Below, piece after piece: positions 47,649 to 55,829 of a DNA stretch of 55,829 nt. A program made the position numbers and the translations under genes. Each line of letters starts with the position of its first letter. The stretch's first letter is position 1. Location: contig CDRNVI010000101.1 of assembly GCA_977017575.1 (NCBI GenBank), forward strand, positions 1 to 55,829. Reading direction: 5' to 3'. This DNA comes from Paramoeba atlantica. Its lineage: Eukaryota; Discosea. Below the pieces are notes generated by a model. It saw only the letters and a program-made list of their open reading frames with translations, had not been told where the DNA came from and made no database searches.

Positions 47649-48247
47649 GGATCACCACGTTTTCTAAGGCTAAGTTACGGATCACGCTAATGAAATTAGA
47701 ATTATTACTGAATCATAATACTTTTCTATGATTTTTTCTGTTCCCTCCCTATTATGTAAACGAAGGGTTTGTGCACGAATTCTACTTCTATTTCTCACTT
47801 GAATTTTGTAACTATTTGTACATCGCAGTATTATTAGCTACATCGTAGCTAATAATATTTGGGTTATGCAGAAATCGCTAAATCGCAGAGTACATTCTAC
47901 TAAAAATATGGGGTCCTCTCATTATGGTTTTACATTGAACTGCGAAGATCCATACATCGCGAAAGACAAATTCAATTGGTACGAAGGCGTCCTTTGCACC
48001 TGTTGCATAAAGTTGTATTCCGCCATTCAGTTGTGTTCTGTCCTTTAAACATCCGTCGAGAACTCAACGCCGTGCATCCTGTTTGGGCTATAACATACGA
48101 CACTCCTCGGACAGTTCAACAGAATCCTGCACGTACCTATCTTCTCGAAAACTTCCCAACCCTGTACCAAATACAGTACAAGTCGGGATATCTCTCCATT
48201 CAGCGTTCAATGTCTCTTTTCCGCTGTTCTCTTCCGCCATTTTCTTC
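47649..48247. other. Intergenic between the membrane protein and MPDU1-like genes
   Basis: Contains a perfect hairpin at 47828-47860 (ATTATTAGCTAC and its inverted copy, three-base loop). No gene; probably UTRs of both neighbours. Confidence 0.4.
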
Positions 48248-49663
48248 CTACCCCCAACGATACATCAAACTCCCCCACACAAAATGCCCCACAAACAACA
48301 CCACCCCAAGGGCCACAAACGGGACCATGGCGCCCATCATGAAGAGCACAAAAAGCAGCAACGGAATCAGCACCACCCCGGCCACAAAAACATCAAAACT
48401 CGAGGACACGATACTCCGAAAAGATTGAAATCCCGACACCAGCGCGTCCCGCGGGTCGTTGTACTCTGCGAGATTCGCTGTTCGAGCCCCAAGGGTAAAC
48501 GGGAGTTTCGGTAACGTCCGCAACCAGCGGGAGTAGAAAGGCCGAGAATTAAACGAGCGCAATAAGAAACCTAAATCATGCCCGTAGTAGGAAGGAGGAA
48601 CAGAGTCGTCAATCACCCAATGACCCCTTTGTTTTCCACCTCCACCTTCCTCCCTTTCTCTCCTCTGTGCTAAACCCTCTGAAACCCTTTCCCTCCCCCC
48701 CTCCTCGCTCCCTTCGACCTTCACCCCTTCCCCGTGGTCCTCCCCCTCCCACCCCCCCTCCTTTCCCCCCTTTCGCGCCCCCTCTCGTTTTTCTCCCTTT
48801 TTCTCCCCCTTCCCCCACCTTTTTGGTCTTCTTCCTTGTTCTTCCCCCTCCCCCCCCTCCCCCTCCACCCACTTATAGTAATACCGCCGCCCCCGCCGCA
48901 CCGCCTCCCCCACACAGGCCTCCACCGACACCTGCGGCAGCAGCCGTACCCGGGCCTCCACCCCCTGCCCCCTCGAGAGCCCGTGGACCCTCTCCGCACT
49001 GACCGGCACATCCTCCAGGGTCAGGTGCGTGCAGTTCCCGTTCTTTGAGTACTCAATGTATTCGACAAAGGTCTCCTCAAAGGCGGCAATCAACGCCTCC
49101 CGTATCCCGTGGAGCAGATTTTGATCCACCGGGAAGGAGGGGGCGGAGGGGGGGAGGGGGGGGAAGGCGTCCCCGTGGAGGGAGAGGGAGGGGGAGGGGG
49201 CGTAGCAGTGGCCCGGGGGGTCGGGGAGGATTTGGATTTTGTTCATGCGGGGAGAAGAAGTAGGGTTGGAAAAAAGAGGGGGGGGAAAAAAAGAGGAGCG
49301 ATTTTTGGAAAGGGTATTTTGAGGGTTGGAACGACCAACGGAGATGTTGGAGCGACCCATGCCGTAGAGATCGTGGGGTTCAGATTTTGGGGGTGAAGGG
49401 TTTTGGTTTCGGTTTTGGTTTCTGAGGTTCACTGCGGAGGACCGACGGGGGGAGGGGGTCCATTTTTCGTTTTCCTTGGAGGTTGTCTCGGAAGGGAGAG
49501 GTTTTAAGGTGTAGTAATGGAGATGGGAGCGTCGTTTGGAGCGGGGGGGTTGGGGAGGAGGAGGAGGGGAGGCGTCATAGGGTGTGATTTTTGTGAAGAT
49601 GGGGGGTTGGGGAGAGAGGAGGAGGAGGCTGTAGAGAAATAAGAGGAGAAAGCAGCGGTCCAT
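48248..49663 (-). CDS. Membrane protein, function unknown
   Basis: A 471-aa protein I do not recognise. Signal peptide or anchor at residues 1-19 (FLLLFLYSLLLLSP), then Pro/Ser/Arg-rich sequence to ~170, a more conserved-looking block ~185-275 (ALIAAFEETFVEYIEYSKN, EDVPVSAERVHGLSRGQ, VRLLPQVSVEACVGEAV), a Gly/Glu/Lys low-complexity insertion (~275-345) and a folded C-terminus (~350-471: SYYGHDLGFLLRSFNSRPFY) with two membrane helices at ~425-462 (VLIPLLLFVLFMMGAMVPFV and VLFVGHFVWG). Likely an ER or endomembrane protein with most of the chain in the lumen. The GC-rich code with purine bias and the strand match neighbouring genes. Confidence 0.6.
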   Translation of the reverse strand: MDRCFLLLFLYSLLLLSPQPPIFTKITPYDASPPPPPQPPRSKRRSHLHYYTLKPLPSETTSKENEKWTPSPRRSSAVNLRNQNRNQNPSPPKSEPHDLYGMGRSNISVGRSNPQNTLSKNRSSFFPPPLFSNPTSSPRMNKIQILPDPPGHCYAPSPSLSLHGDAFPPLPPSAPSFPVDQNLLHGIREALIAAFEETFVEYIEYSKNGNCTHLTLEDVPVSAERVHGLSRGQGVEARVRLLPQVSVEACVGEAVRRGRRYYYKWVEGEGGEGEEQGRRPKRWGKGEKKGEKREGARKGGKEGGWEGEDHGEGVKVEGSEEGGRERVSEGLAQRREREEGGGGKQRGHWVIDDSVPPSYYGHDLGFLLRSFNSRPFYSRWLRTLPKLPFTLGARTANLAEYNDPRDALVSGFQSFRSIVSSSFDVFVAGVVLIPLLLFVLFMMGAMVPFVALGVVLFVGHFVWGSLMYRWG

Positions 49664-49922
49664 GGTGAGTTTTGAAAATAAGAAGACGGGCTAAAAATAA
49701 TGACATTTTTTGCGAGATCAAGGGGTCTTATTGTATGCAAACGTAATGAAACCTGTTTAGCCATAGTTTAAATACACTGCAATTTTTTACATTGTATTTT
49801 TGTGGTTTACTTCAAGTGTTTGCGCAACTTGTCTGTGTACTATTCATGTTCAAAATATACCAAACTACACTTCCTACATACAATACAAGCCAAAAACAAA
49901 AGAAGGCATAGATCTCCTTCGG

Positions 49923-52900
49923 TCACGGAAAGTGTGGAATCTCTCGTACGATTTTTGCCAATTGCTCAAACTCTTGTGTGCGCAGCACCTCTAGATACGC
50001 CTTTCGAAACTGATCTCCCACGTTCTTTACCTTCTTTGCACTAAAATTCGCATTTCGCCCAGACGCCGCATAACACTCAAACGAACTCACCAAACGACGC
50101 AACACCTCACTGCACAATCGCGAGAACCGACGTTTTAACATTTCAAGCACGTTTTTGCATGTTAATTCTTCACCCTCTTCTTCCTTACCGAATCCACCGT
50201 CTATTCTTTCACACCAGTGCACAATTTTCACTACTTGTTGCAGGGCTTTCTGTTGTACCCAAAAAACGGCCGGGTCCTCATTGGGTCGCGTAAAGCGAGC
50301 GGAAAGAAAAGTAGAGGGTGGGGTGAGTTGATTTTCCCTGGCCTGCTCCTGGGCATTTTGAATCAACTGGTCGCGCTGCTTCCATTCCCGTGCAAGGAGA
50401 TCAAAATGGAGAAGAAAGAAACCAATGTAGGATAAACCGGCGCGTATGGTTTGTACGCTATTCGGGTCGGTTTGGGAGAGCAAGGTGTCGGCTTGTTCCC
50501 AGGCATGGGAGGTTAGTTTTTTCATCGAGGCGTAGAGCTCACGCAGTCGAAGAATGAGATCCGCCTCCGGATGGACTTCGGTTTGGGTAAGATTGAGCTC
50601 AATTTCACGGAAAGTGAGTTGGAGAGTGCGAAGTTGGGTTTCACGGACTCCGGTCGGGTTGTGTAGACTCCGGTAAGCACTTTCAGCTTTGCTGAGTAAG
50701 TCATAGATGTCATCTTCTTTAGGGGATTTAGTGGAAAATGAAGAGTTCTCTTTTTTATTTTCAACTCTCTTATTTTCCTCACCTTTTTCAGCCTTCCCGT
50801 TTTCGGAATCCCGTAATGTTTTGGGAGACTCCCATTGATCGGCTACTAGTCGCATGGTGACCTTTGCCATAAGCTGCATTTCGGGAATCATACGTTTCGG
50901 GCGGGTTTTACGGAATAAAATATCCAATGCTTCAAGATAGTCTTCTTTTTGCGAACAAGAAAGGGCAGGATGGGAAGTCCAAGGGAGAAACAAGAAGTCG
51001 TAAAGAGGTGTTTTCGGTTCTTTTGGTTTTGTACATACCAGATTGGTCTGATCTTCCGATTCGGAATTATTAGGCTCATGCTCTTCGAATCTTTCATTCT
51101 CTGATGAAGAGAAAACGCTTGTCGTTTTCATGTGCGCTCGCTTTACGTATGCCAATGCTCGATTTAAATCCGTAATGGACAAGTTAACGTCATCTGCACT
51201 TTTTAACATGTATTCTCGGGCGGTCTCGAAATGCTTCAAAGCATCATTAAAGTTATCTGTGGCGAAACAGGACTCTCCACGTAAGTTGTAGAGGTCACCT
51301 AATTTTCGACAGATTGTTTTTGTCGTCGAACTCGCAGAGCTTTGCCTCCGCAGAAAAGGGTTGGAAAGAGTAATATCAGTTTGCTCGGTTAAAAGCGGAG
51401 GTTCTGCGAGTGATGAGACTGGAATGAGTTGCATTTCAGAAGGATTGGTTTTCTTCGCTCGTTTGGTACCTCCCATTGCTTCATCCAGTAATGCGAGGTA
51501 GTATTTCAGGGAGTGGGAAAAATGTACGTCCACAGACTCACTCATATTTCGCATGACCAAAGTGTTTGCATCCACAAGAGGTAGAACAATTTCGTTTTCA
51601 TCAGACTTCAACTGCGAACTATTCCCCCAATGGTTGGTGTCGATGTCCGAATTAGTATCTCGTTCCTTTTCAGTAGATACCTCACGCAAAGAATTCAAAG
51701 CTTTGCATTCATTCTGGTTCATAATTTGCAAAACATTTCTACTTTCGTTTTTCACTTCACTAGCAGCCCATTCTTTCATTCGTGTTTGCAAATCTTTAAT
51801 TTTAATTTTCTTCTTAAAACACGCAGTAGCAACATGATGATGCCAATCTCCCAGTATTTCTGCCAACCTTTCTTCTCGGCTGGTAGGAGACAACTCGTTC
51901 AGCCAATTGGGCTTCAAGTTCAACCCGGTTTGTAAATTTTGCAATAATTGCCAAGTATCGAATAATTCGTATTTCTCCAACTGGATGTGAAGCAAAACAT
52001 ATTGAGCCTCCCATAGACGTGTTCGAGAAATACTTTTCGCGTCCAGGCGCAATGCATGCTCCATATGATTCACCAAAAGATCGTGATAGCGTAGATTTTC
52101 CTCATCTTCCGTTTCTTTCGCTTCCGCATTCGGTACGGTTTCTGCTATCTTATCCTCCCTTGTTGCTACATCCATTCCCTTTCCTTTTCCTGCCGATTTT
52201 TTATTTCCGTGTGGTTTCGACTTCAGTTTCACTTCCACAGCAACGGGCGCCGACACGGTTCTCCGCTTCTGCTCCAAAGTACGAATAGCTTTTTCATACA
52301 AATCAATGAGCAAAAGTAGTGCTTGAACGGTCGTCCCGGGTTGACTCTTTTCATCGATCAGGGCGACGCATTTCTCCAGTAGTCCCCGAGCATGGAGATA
52401 TTCTGTAGATCCTTTGCGCGGTTGTGCGAGTGCCATTTCTGCCATACGAAAGTAGAGTGTAGACATAGGAAGGGAAAGTTCGGATGGCGATGTTCCCTTC
52501 ATTGCACTCCCGGTTTCTTTCCCAACATTTCGGTCGGATAACAGTGTTGCAGAATCCTGTTGTCCTTCCATAATTTGTCGTGGAATCTTGTCCTTCGCAT
52601 TTCCTTCCCCTTTTCTTTCTTCGTCACTCTGTGCCGTGTAATACTTTGTAAATCCGCACAAATCATATAATTTTAAGCTCCCACTATTTGGGTCTTTTAG
52701 CACCAAATAACTTGCGCCTTTTCGCGTACAATGCGCTCGAAGCCATTTCAGGACACGTCCAGAAAACTGCTGCAACTCCACGGGCTCAAACGAGGCGGAA
52801 GGAAAAGAATTGGGCAGCTCACTTGTGGGAATAATTTGATACCCCTCGACAATGCCCTCATTGTGGTAACAAAGCGCTACATGACTTACCGCACTGAGTA

Positions 52901-54320
52901 CATTTTCCAACCACAGCTCTAAAAGTTCAAGCTGGGAGAGAGAAGCAACCGTGGAGGATTTGTTGCCTTGTTCAGAACCGGAAGATGAAGACACATTTTG
53001 AAGATGAAGCCTTAAATCGGTACCATGCTCCTCACTATGGACCAAGGGGAGGTTGGAGCCGACCAGCATTTTAAGCTCACCCATACGCCAGCATACGGAG
53101 CGAGCGTAAGTATCGGGGGAAGGTTTGTCGGGAGGCGAATCCAAAGACGGTCTAATTCTTTGGCGTGTGGAAAGTTGTGGAGAACTCGCGTCCGTGTTGC
53201 TTTCATTCGATTGGTTAGATTTGTTTCCCAAATTATTTTCATCTTTTTCTTCCTCTTTTTTCCCTCCGGTTGATTCTGTTGTTGCATCTTTATTTTCCTC
53301 TGCACTTTCCACGCCTGCGAGCACAGAGTAATACAACAATTTTGTTTGTAGTGAACGATAATGCGTTTCCGAGACATTCGCACAGGATTGCATCGGTTGT
53401 GTGCTACTGGACTCAATTACAATTGCCCGTCCGACTTTGTGGACGGCTAGAGCCAATGCTTTTTTGGAAGGCGTCGCGGGAGTACTTAGCAAATCTCGCA
53501 AAGTATCGACAGAGGAAATGACATCAAACTGATCGGCGGCGCTGGTTTCAGAGGAATACGTGTTTGGGTCTTTTTCATGTTCTAAATGGGGATGAGAAAA
53601 TGGGGAAATATTTTCGGAAATGGACTGAGCGCTGGAATTTTCAGTCAATGGTTTCGAAGGCAACTCGAATTTGTTGTCTATTGGCTCAACCGTATGGGAA
53701 AGAGCTAAGGCACTTTCGGGAAAGACGGAAATCGCGTGAGGAGATCGAGATGCTGTTCTGAGGTAAGATGTTTTGGACTTTCTTCCCGAGTACATCCCAG
53801 AGGGCGTCTCGTTGAGATTCGTGCCTGAGAGGTCGGAAAATTTAGGAATCGGTTCAGTAGATAGTGCAGGAGACATTTTCGACATTTGATTTGACGCAGA
53901 AGTGTTTGATTTGAATATTGGCAGCTTCGCATGCGCTTTGGCATCTTTGTGTCGATTGTTGAGATTTTTCTCATCACGCGACATTTTAGATAACTTTTTG
54001 ATCGACAGATTCGCAGTTTCTTCTCCTACACTCTTAGGCTCGTCTTGTTCCTTGTCTTTCAATGTTATGACAGATGATGTGCCTCGGGGAGGGTGGATGC
54101 GCGTAACGTCGAACTCACTTAAAAAGTTTGGAGGGAGAAGAGTGTAGGACGCGGTTAATGGATTCCATGCGCGAGCTGAGGGATCCGAAAACGAAGAATG
54201 GACATGGGGCCTCTCTGACGAAAACTTCGAATTTACTGCCGATGTGTGTTTGTGGGAGAAAACGTCGCCTGTAGACATGGAAAAGTGGTTGTTTTCTACG
54301 CAATAGAATATGAATTCCAA
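49923..54320 (-). CDS. EDRF1: EDRF1-like TPR protein
   Basis: A 1465-aa protein matching human EDRF1 by recognition of several blocks in order: LLPPNFLSEF (residue ~61); STPATPSKKALALAVHKVGR (~279); LQTKLLYYSVL (~325); VCWRMGELKMLVGSNLPLV (~409); LWLENVLSAVSHVALCYHNE and GIVEGYQIIPTSELPN (~469); KWLRAHCTRKGASYLVLKD with LKLYDLCGFTKYY (~525). The C-terminal two thirds hold TPR-like helical pairs (YLHARGLLEKCVALIDEKS; NFNDALKHFETAREYML). Compared with the ~1240-aa animal protein it has extra Ser/Lys/Glu-rich insertions (~80-260, 340-400, 565-615). Animal EDRF1 is linked to erythroid transcription; here the function is unknown and must be older than blood cells. M1 or M15 could be the start. Confidence 0.8.
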   Translation of the reverse strand: MEFIFYCVENNHFSMSTGDVFSHKHTSAVNSKFSSERPHVHSSFSDPSARAWNPLTASYTLLPPNFLSEFDVTRIHPPRGTSSVITLKDKEQDEPKSVGEETANLSIKKLSKMSRDEKNLNNRHKDAKAHAKLPIFKSNTSASNQMSKMSPALSTEPIPKFSDLSGTNLNETPSGMYSGRKSKTSYLRTASRSPHAISVFPESALALSHTVEPIDNKFELPSKPLTENSSAQSISENISPFSHPHLEHEKDPNTYSSETSAADQFDVISSVDTLRDLLSTPATPSKKALALAVHKVGRAIVIESSSTQPMQSCANVSETHYRSLQTKLLYYSVLAGVESAEENKDATTESTGGKKEEEKDENNLGNKSNQSNESNTDASSPQLSTRQRIRPSLDSPPDKPSPDTYARSVCWRMGELKMLVGSNLPLVHSEEHGTDLRLHLQNVSSSSGSEQGNKSSTVASLSQLELLELWLENVLSAVSHVALCYHNEGIVEGYQIIPTSELPNSFPSASFEPVELQQFSGRVLKWLRAHCTRKGASYLVLKDPNSGSLKLYDLCGFTKYYTAQSDEERKGEGNAKDKIPRQIMEGQQDSATLLSDRNVGKETGSAMKGTSPSELSLPMSTLYFRMAEMALAQPRKGSTEYLHARGLLEKCVALIDEKSQPGTTVQALLLLIDLYEKAIRTLEQKRRTVSAPVAVEVKLKSKPHGNKKSAGKGKGMDVATREDKIAETVPNAEAKETEDEENLRYHDLLVNHMEHALRLDAKSISRTRLWEAQYVLLHIQLEKYELFDTWQLLQNLQTGLNLKPNWLNELSPTSREERLAEILGDWHHHVATACFKKKIKIKDLQTRMKEWAASEVKNESRNVLQIMNQNECKALNSLREVSTEKERDTNSDIDTNHWGNSSQLKSDENEIVLPLVDANTLVMRNMSESVDVHFSHSLKYYLALLDEAMGGTKRAKKTNPSEMQLIPVSSLAEPPLLTEQTDITLSNPFLRRQSSASSTTKTICRKLGDLYNLRGESCFATDNFNDALKHFETAREYMLKSADDVNLSITDLNRALAYVKRAHMKTTSVFSSSENERFEEHEPNNSESEDQTNLVCTKPKEPKTPLYDFLFLPWTSHPALSCSQKEDYLEALDILFRKTRPKRMIPEMQLMAKVTMRLVADQWESPKTLRDSENGKAEKGEENKRVENKKENSSFSTKSPKEDDIYDLLSKAESAYRSLHNPTGVRETQLRTLQLTFREIELNLTQTEVHPEADLILRLRELYASMKKLTSHAWEQADTLLSQTDPNSVQTIRAGLSYIGFFLLHFDLLAREWKQRDQLIQNAQEQARENQLTPPSTFLSARFTRPNEDPAVFWVQQKALQQVVKIVHWCERIDGGFGKEEEGEELTCKNVLEMLKRRFSRLCSEVLRRLVSSFECYAASGRNANFSAKKVKNVGDQFRKAYLEVLRTQEFEQLAKIVREIPHFP

Positions 54321-54718
54321 AGTTTAAATATTTTTGTAAACTTGGCAATACCACAGCAAGTCACGGGTCACTCACTAAACAAAAAAGTATTTTTTGGCCT
54401 CGTATTTCGTGATGTTTCTATTCTAGAACTGTAAAATTGCGCATGTCATGTCGCTTTATAAAAGGCGTACACGAATCACACCCTTCGAGCGCATCACGGT
54501 TGAATATGAATGCAACACATTCTCATCGGAATTTTAATCTATGTACACAGCGCTCCAAAAAATGCGGCGGTTGATTCCTTGGTAAAAACTTGGAGATCAA
54601 CTCTTTTATAAAAAAAAACATGGTTTCAAATGTGTATAAAATCAGCAAGTTATCCAAACTATACTTTTTCGATTTGGTTCTGAATCATTTTTTTAACCCA
54701 ACGTTTTCCGTCATCATC
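54321..54718. other. Intergenic between the LRR/TM gene and EDRF1-like gene
   Basis: AT-rich, no repeats or ORFs recognised. Confidence 0.3.
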
Positions 54719-55829
54719 TTAAAAAGGTACAAAACAGGCCACCAAACAAAGGAAAACACTTGCGAGCATCCAAAAAAGCGAACCCCAAAGCGAGCTGGAT
54801 GTCCCGAGCTCAGCTTCCGTTTCCCCTTCCTCCACTGACATCGACTTTTCCTCTTGCATCCTCTGCGGGGTGCGTTTTCCAATAAAAGGTCCATGGAGAC
54901 TTCCCCCCAGGCCATCCATTCCGGCATAAAAGGGGGAACTCCCTGCTTCCTCCCCCAGTGCGCTCGAAGAGGTCCATCGGCGTAGAAACTGAGACGCGGA
55001 GTAGGACAGCGGGGAGGTATACTCACTTGCGGCATTCACCACGCACTGCCCCGTGCGCTCACTGTTGCCACAGACCCGGATGCCGACCACAGACACCGCA
55101 GAGCTCTCGAGCGGACGGTTCTCGTTTTGGAAGCACGCAACGGTGTGCGGGTTGGTCCCAGAGCGCTCTTCATCGGAGGCCGTTTTCCCGGTCTGATTTT
55201 TAGCCTCCTCCTTGGAGGTTCCACCTTCCTCCTGCGCACGCTCCGCCTCCCCTGTTGGAAACGCTTTCGAGGAGCGTGGAAGCGCTGAGTGGGCATAGTA
55301 CCCCTCCGCCGCTAAATCGTTCATGTCCATCGAGGCCGAGTGTCGTGTCCTGCGAAGCTGCAAATCCCCTTTGGGGAGGAGACGCTTACTCACAAACGGG
55401 TTGCCCACCATAATCAGTTTCCCTCGCGGCATATGCCAGCACGGGGACTTCTCCGAAATCTCGTTAAACGACAAGTCAATGAGCCGCGCAGGAGGCGTGG
55501 GGAGTTTCGAAAAAGGCGTTTCCCCCCTCTCTGAGGACCCATCAAACTCCGAGCGATACCCCACCCTACTCACCCCTCGCTCCAGCCACCCTTTTCTCGA
55601 AAACAACGGCCACTTTGTCAGTTTGTTCTGCGCCATGTCAATCTTCACCACACTCTCCGGGAGCTCTGAAAAATCAACCTCCGTCGGAACCTCCTCCTCC
55701 CCACTCCCCTCCCCATTCGTCAAAAACAACCCCGGCTCTCGACAATGCTCATTAAAACACAAACCCCGGGGAACCGGACGAAACGGCACCACTCCCCCCT
55801 CCCCCCCCTCCTCCCCCTCCCCCCTCCCC
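54719..55829 (-). CDS. LRR-like protein with C-terminal anchor, partial
   Basis: The frame is open to the window end; the first codon that could look like a start (55792) is GTG, which is Val in a eukaryote, so the true start lies outside. Visible: a Cys pair (LCFNEHCREPG), a short LRR unit FSELPESVVKIDMAQNKL, then LPTPPARLIDLSFNEISEKS and PRGKLIMVGNPFV, the terminal LRR pattern, which together indicate an LRR domain of the same general SELPxxLxxLxLxxN type as the local array but far diverged. A long Ser/Glu/Gly-rich stalk (~135-330) leads to a C-terminal membrane helix (LFWMLASVFLCLVACFVPF) at the very end. A type I or tail-anchored surface protein is likely. Confidence 0.6.
   Translation of the reverse strand, partial: GRGEGEEGGEGGVVPFRPVPRGLCFNEHCREPGLFLTNGEGSGEEEVPTEVDFSELPESVVKIDMAQNKLTKWPLFSRKGWLERGVSRVGYRSEFDGSSERGETPFSKLPTPPARLIDLSFNEISEKSPCWHMPRGKLIMVGNPFVSKRLLPKGDLQLRRTRHSASMDMNDLAAEGYYAHSALPRSSKAFPTGEAERAQEEGGTSKEEAKNQTGKTASDEERSGTNPHTVACFQNENRPLESSAVSVVGIRVCGNSERTGQCVVNAASEYTSPLSYSASQFLRRWTSSSALGEEAGSSPFYAGMDGLGGSLHGPFIGKRTPQRMQEEKSMSVEEGETEAELGTSSSLWGSLFWMLASVFLCLVACFVPF

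Noticed and set aside
49923-54320. Initial idea of KIF-binding protein
   Set aside because: TPR-like helices alone suggested it, but the N-terminal blocks (ALAVHKVGR, ELKMLVGSNLP, CTRKGASYLVLKD) match EDRF1 in order.

Overview
The window looks like repeat-rich nuclear DNA of a unicellular eukaryote. Every gene I recognise as a host gene is an uninterrupted single-exon ORF on the minus strand: a TBC-TLDc protein, ribosomal protein eS17, a PP2C phosphatase, an MPDU1-like PQ-loop protein, an EDRF1-like protein, two unrecognised proteins and about a dozen members of one leucine-rich-repeat (LRR) family. Plus-strand coding traces all belong to mobile elements. Intron poverty plus 50 kb of one-way gene order suggests polycistronic transcription as in Euglenozoa/kinetoplastids, and one fossil with tyrosine recombinase upstream of reverse transcriptase recalls the VIPER elements of trypanosomatids. 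This placement is inference; no rRNA or spliced-leader gene is present to settle it.

Layout. 0-5 kb: foldback elements, a G-rich minisatellite, small TA-flanked elements and a doubtful gag-like fossil. 5-13 kb: four LRR loci (one dead, three intact) separated by nested TA-flanked elements and a dead Tc1-like transposon. 13-21 kb: a broken hAT carrying an intact Tc1/mariner-like transposon, a YR/RT retroelement fossil, tandem repeats, a 918-bp inverted-repeat element and a dead LRR duplicate. 21-28 kb: a 110-aa protein, TBC-TLDc, eS17 and an LRR gene. 28-33.8 kb: a 5'-truncated LINE (copy 1) and two LRR genes. 34-36 kb: PP2C with a Tudor-like tail. 36-45.5 kb: LRR fragments, a Tc1 remnant, a full-length-looking LINE (copy 2), a tandem duplication of its flank, and a LINE 3' fragment (copy 3). 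46-55.8 kb: a dead LRR gene, MPDU1-like, a membrane protein, EDRF1-like, and an LRR/transmembrane protein cut by the window end.

The LRR family shares an N-terminal block ending in C-x-W-x-G-[IV]-x-C (the plant-type LRR N-cap pattern) followed by LPxxLxxLxLxxNxLxG repeats. Its members range from intact to shredded, and LINE copies sit in or beside them, so the locus reads as a birth-and-death gene array shaped by transposons. The LINE carries an R2-type C-terminal CCHC finger and restriction-like endonuclease. Copies 1 and 2, at different sites, share the same four ORF breaks and the same altered catalytic motif (FADN for FADD). A 574-bp hairpin-rich insert begins, in LINE orientation, with the same ~20 nt as the LINE 5' end and may be its non-autonomous partner. 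A set of short elements with different termini but one common layout is the other noteworthy pattern.
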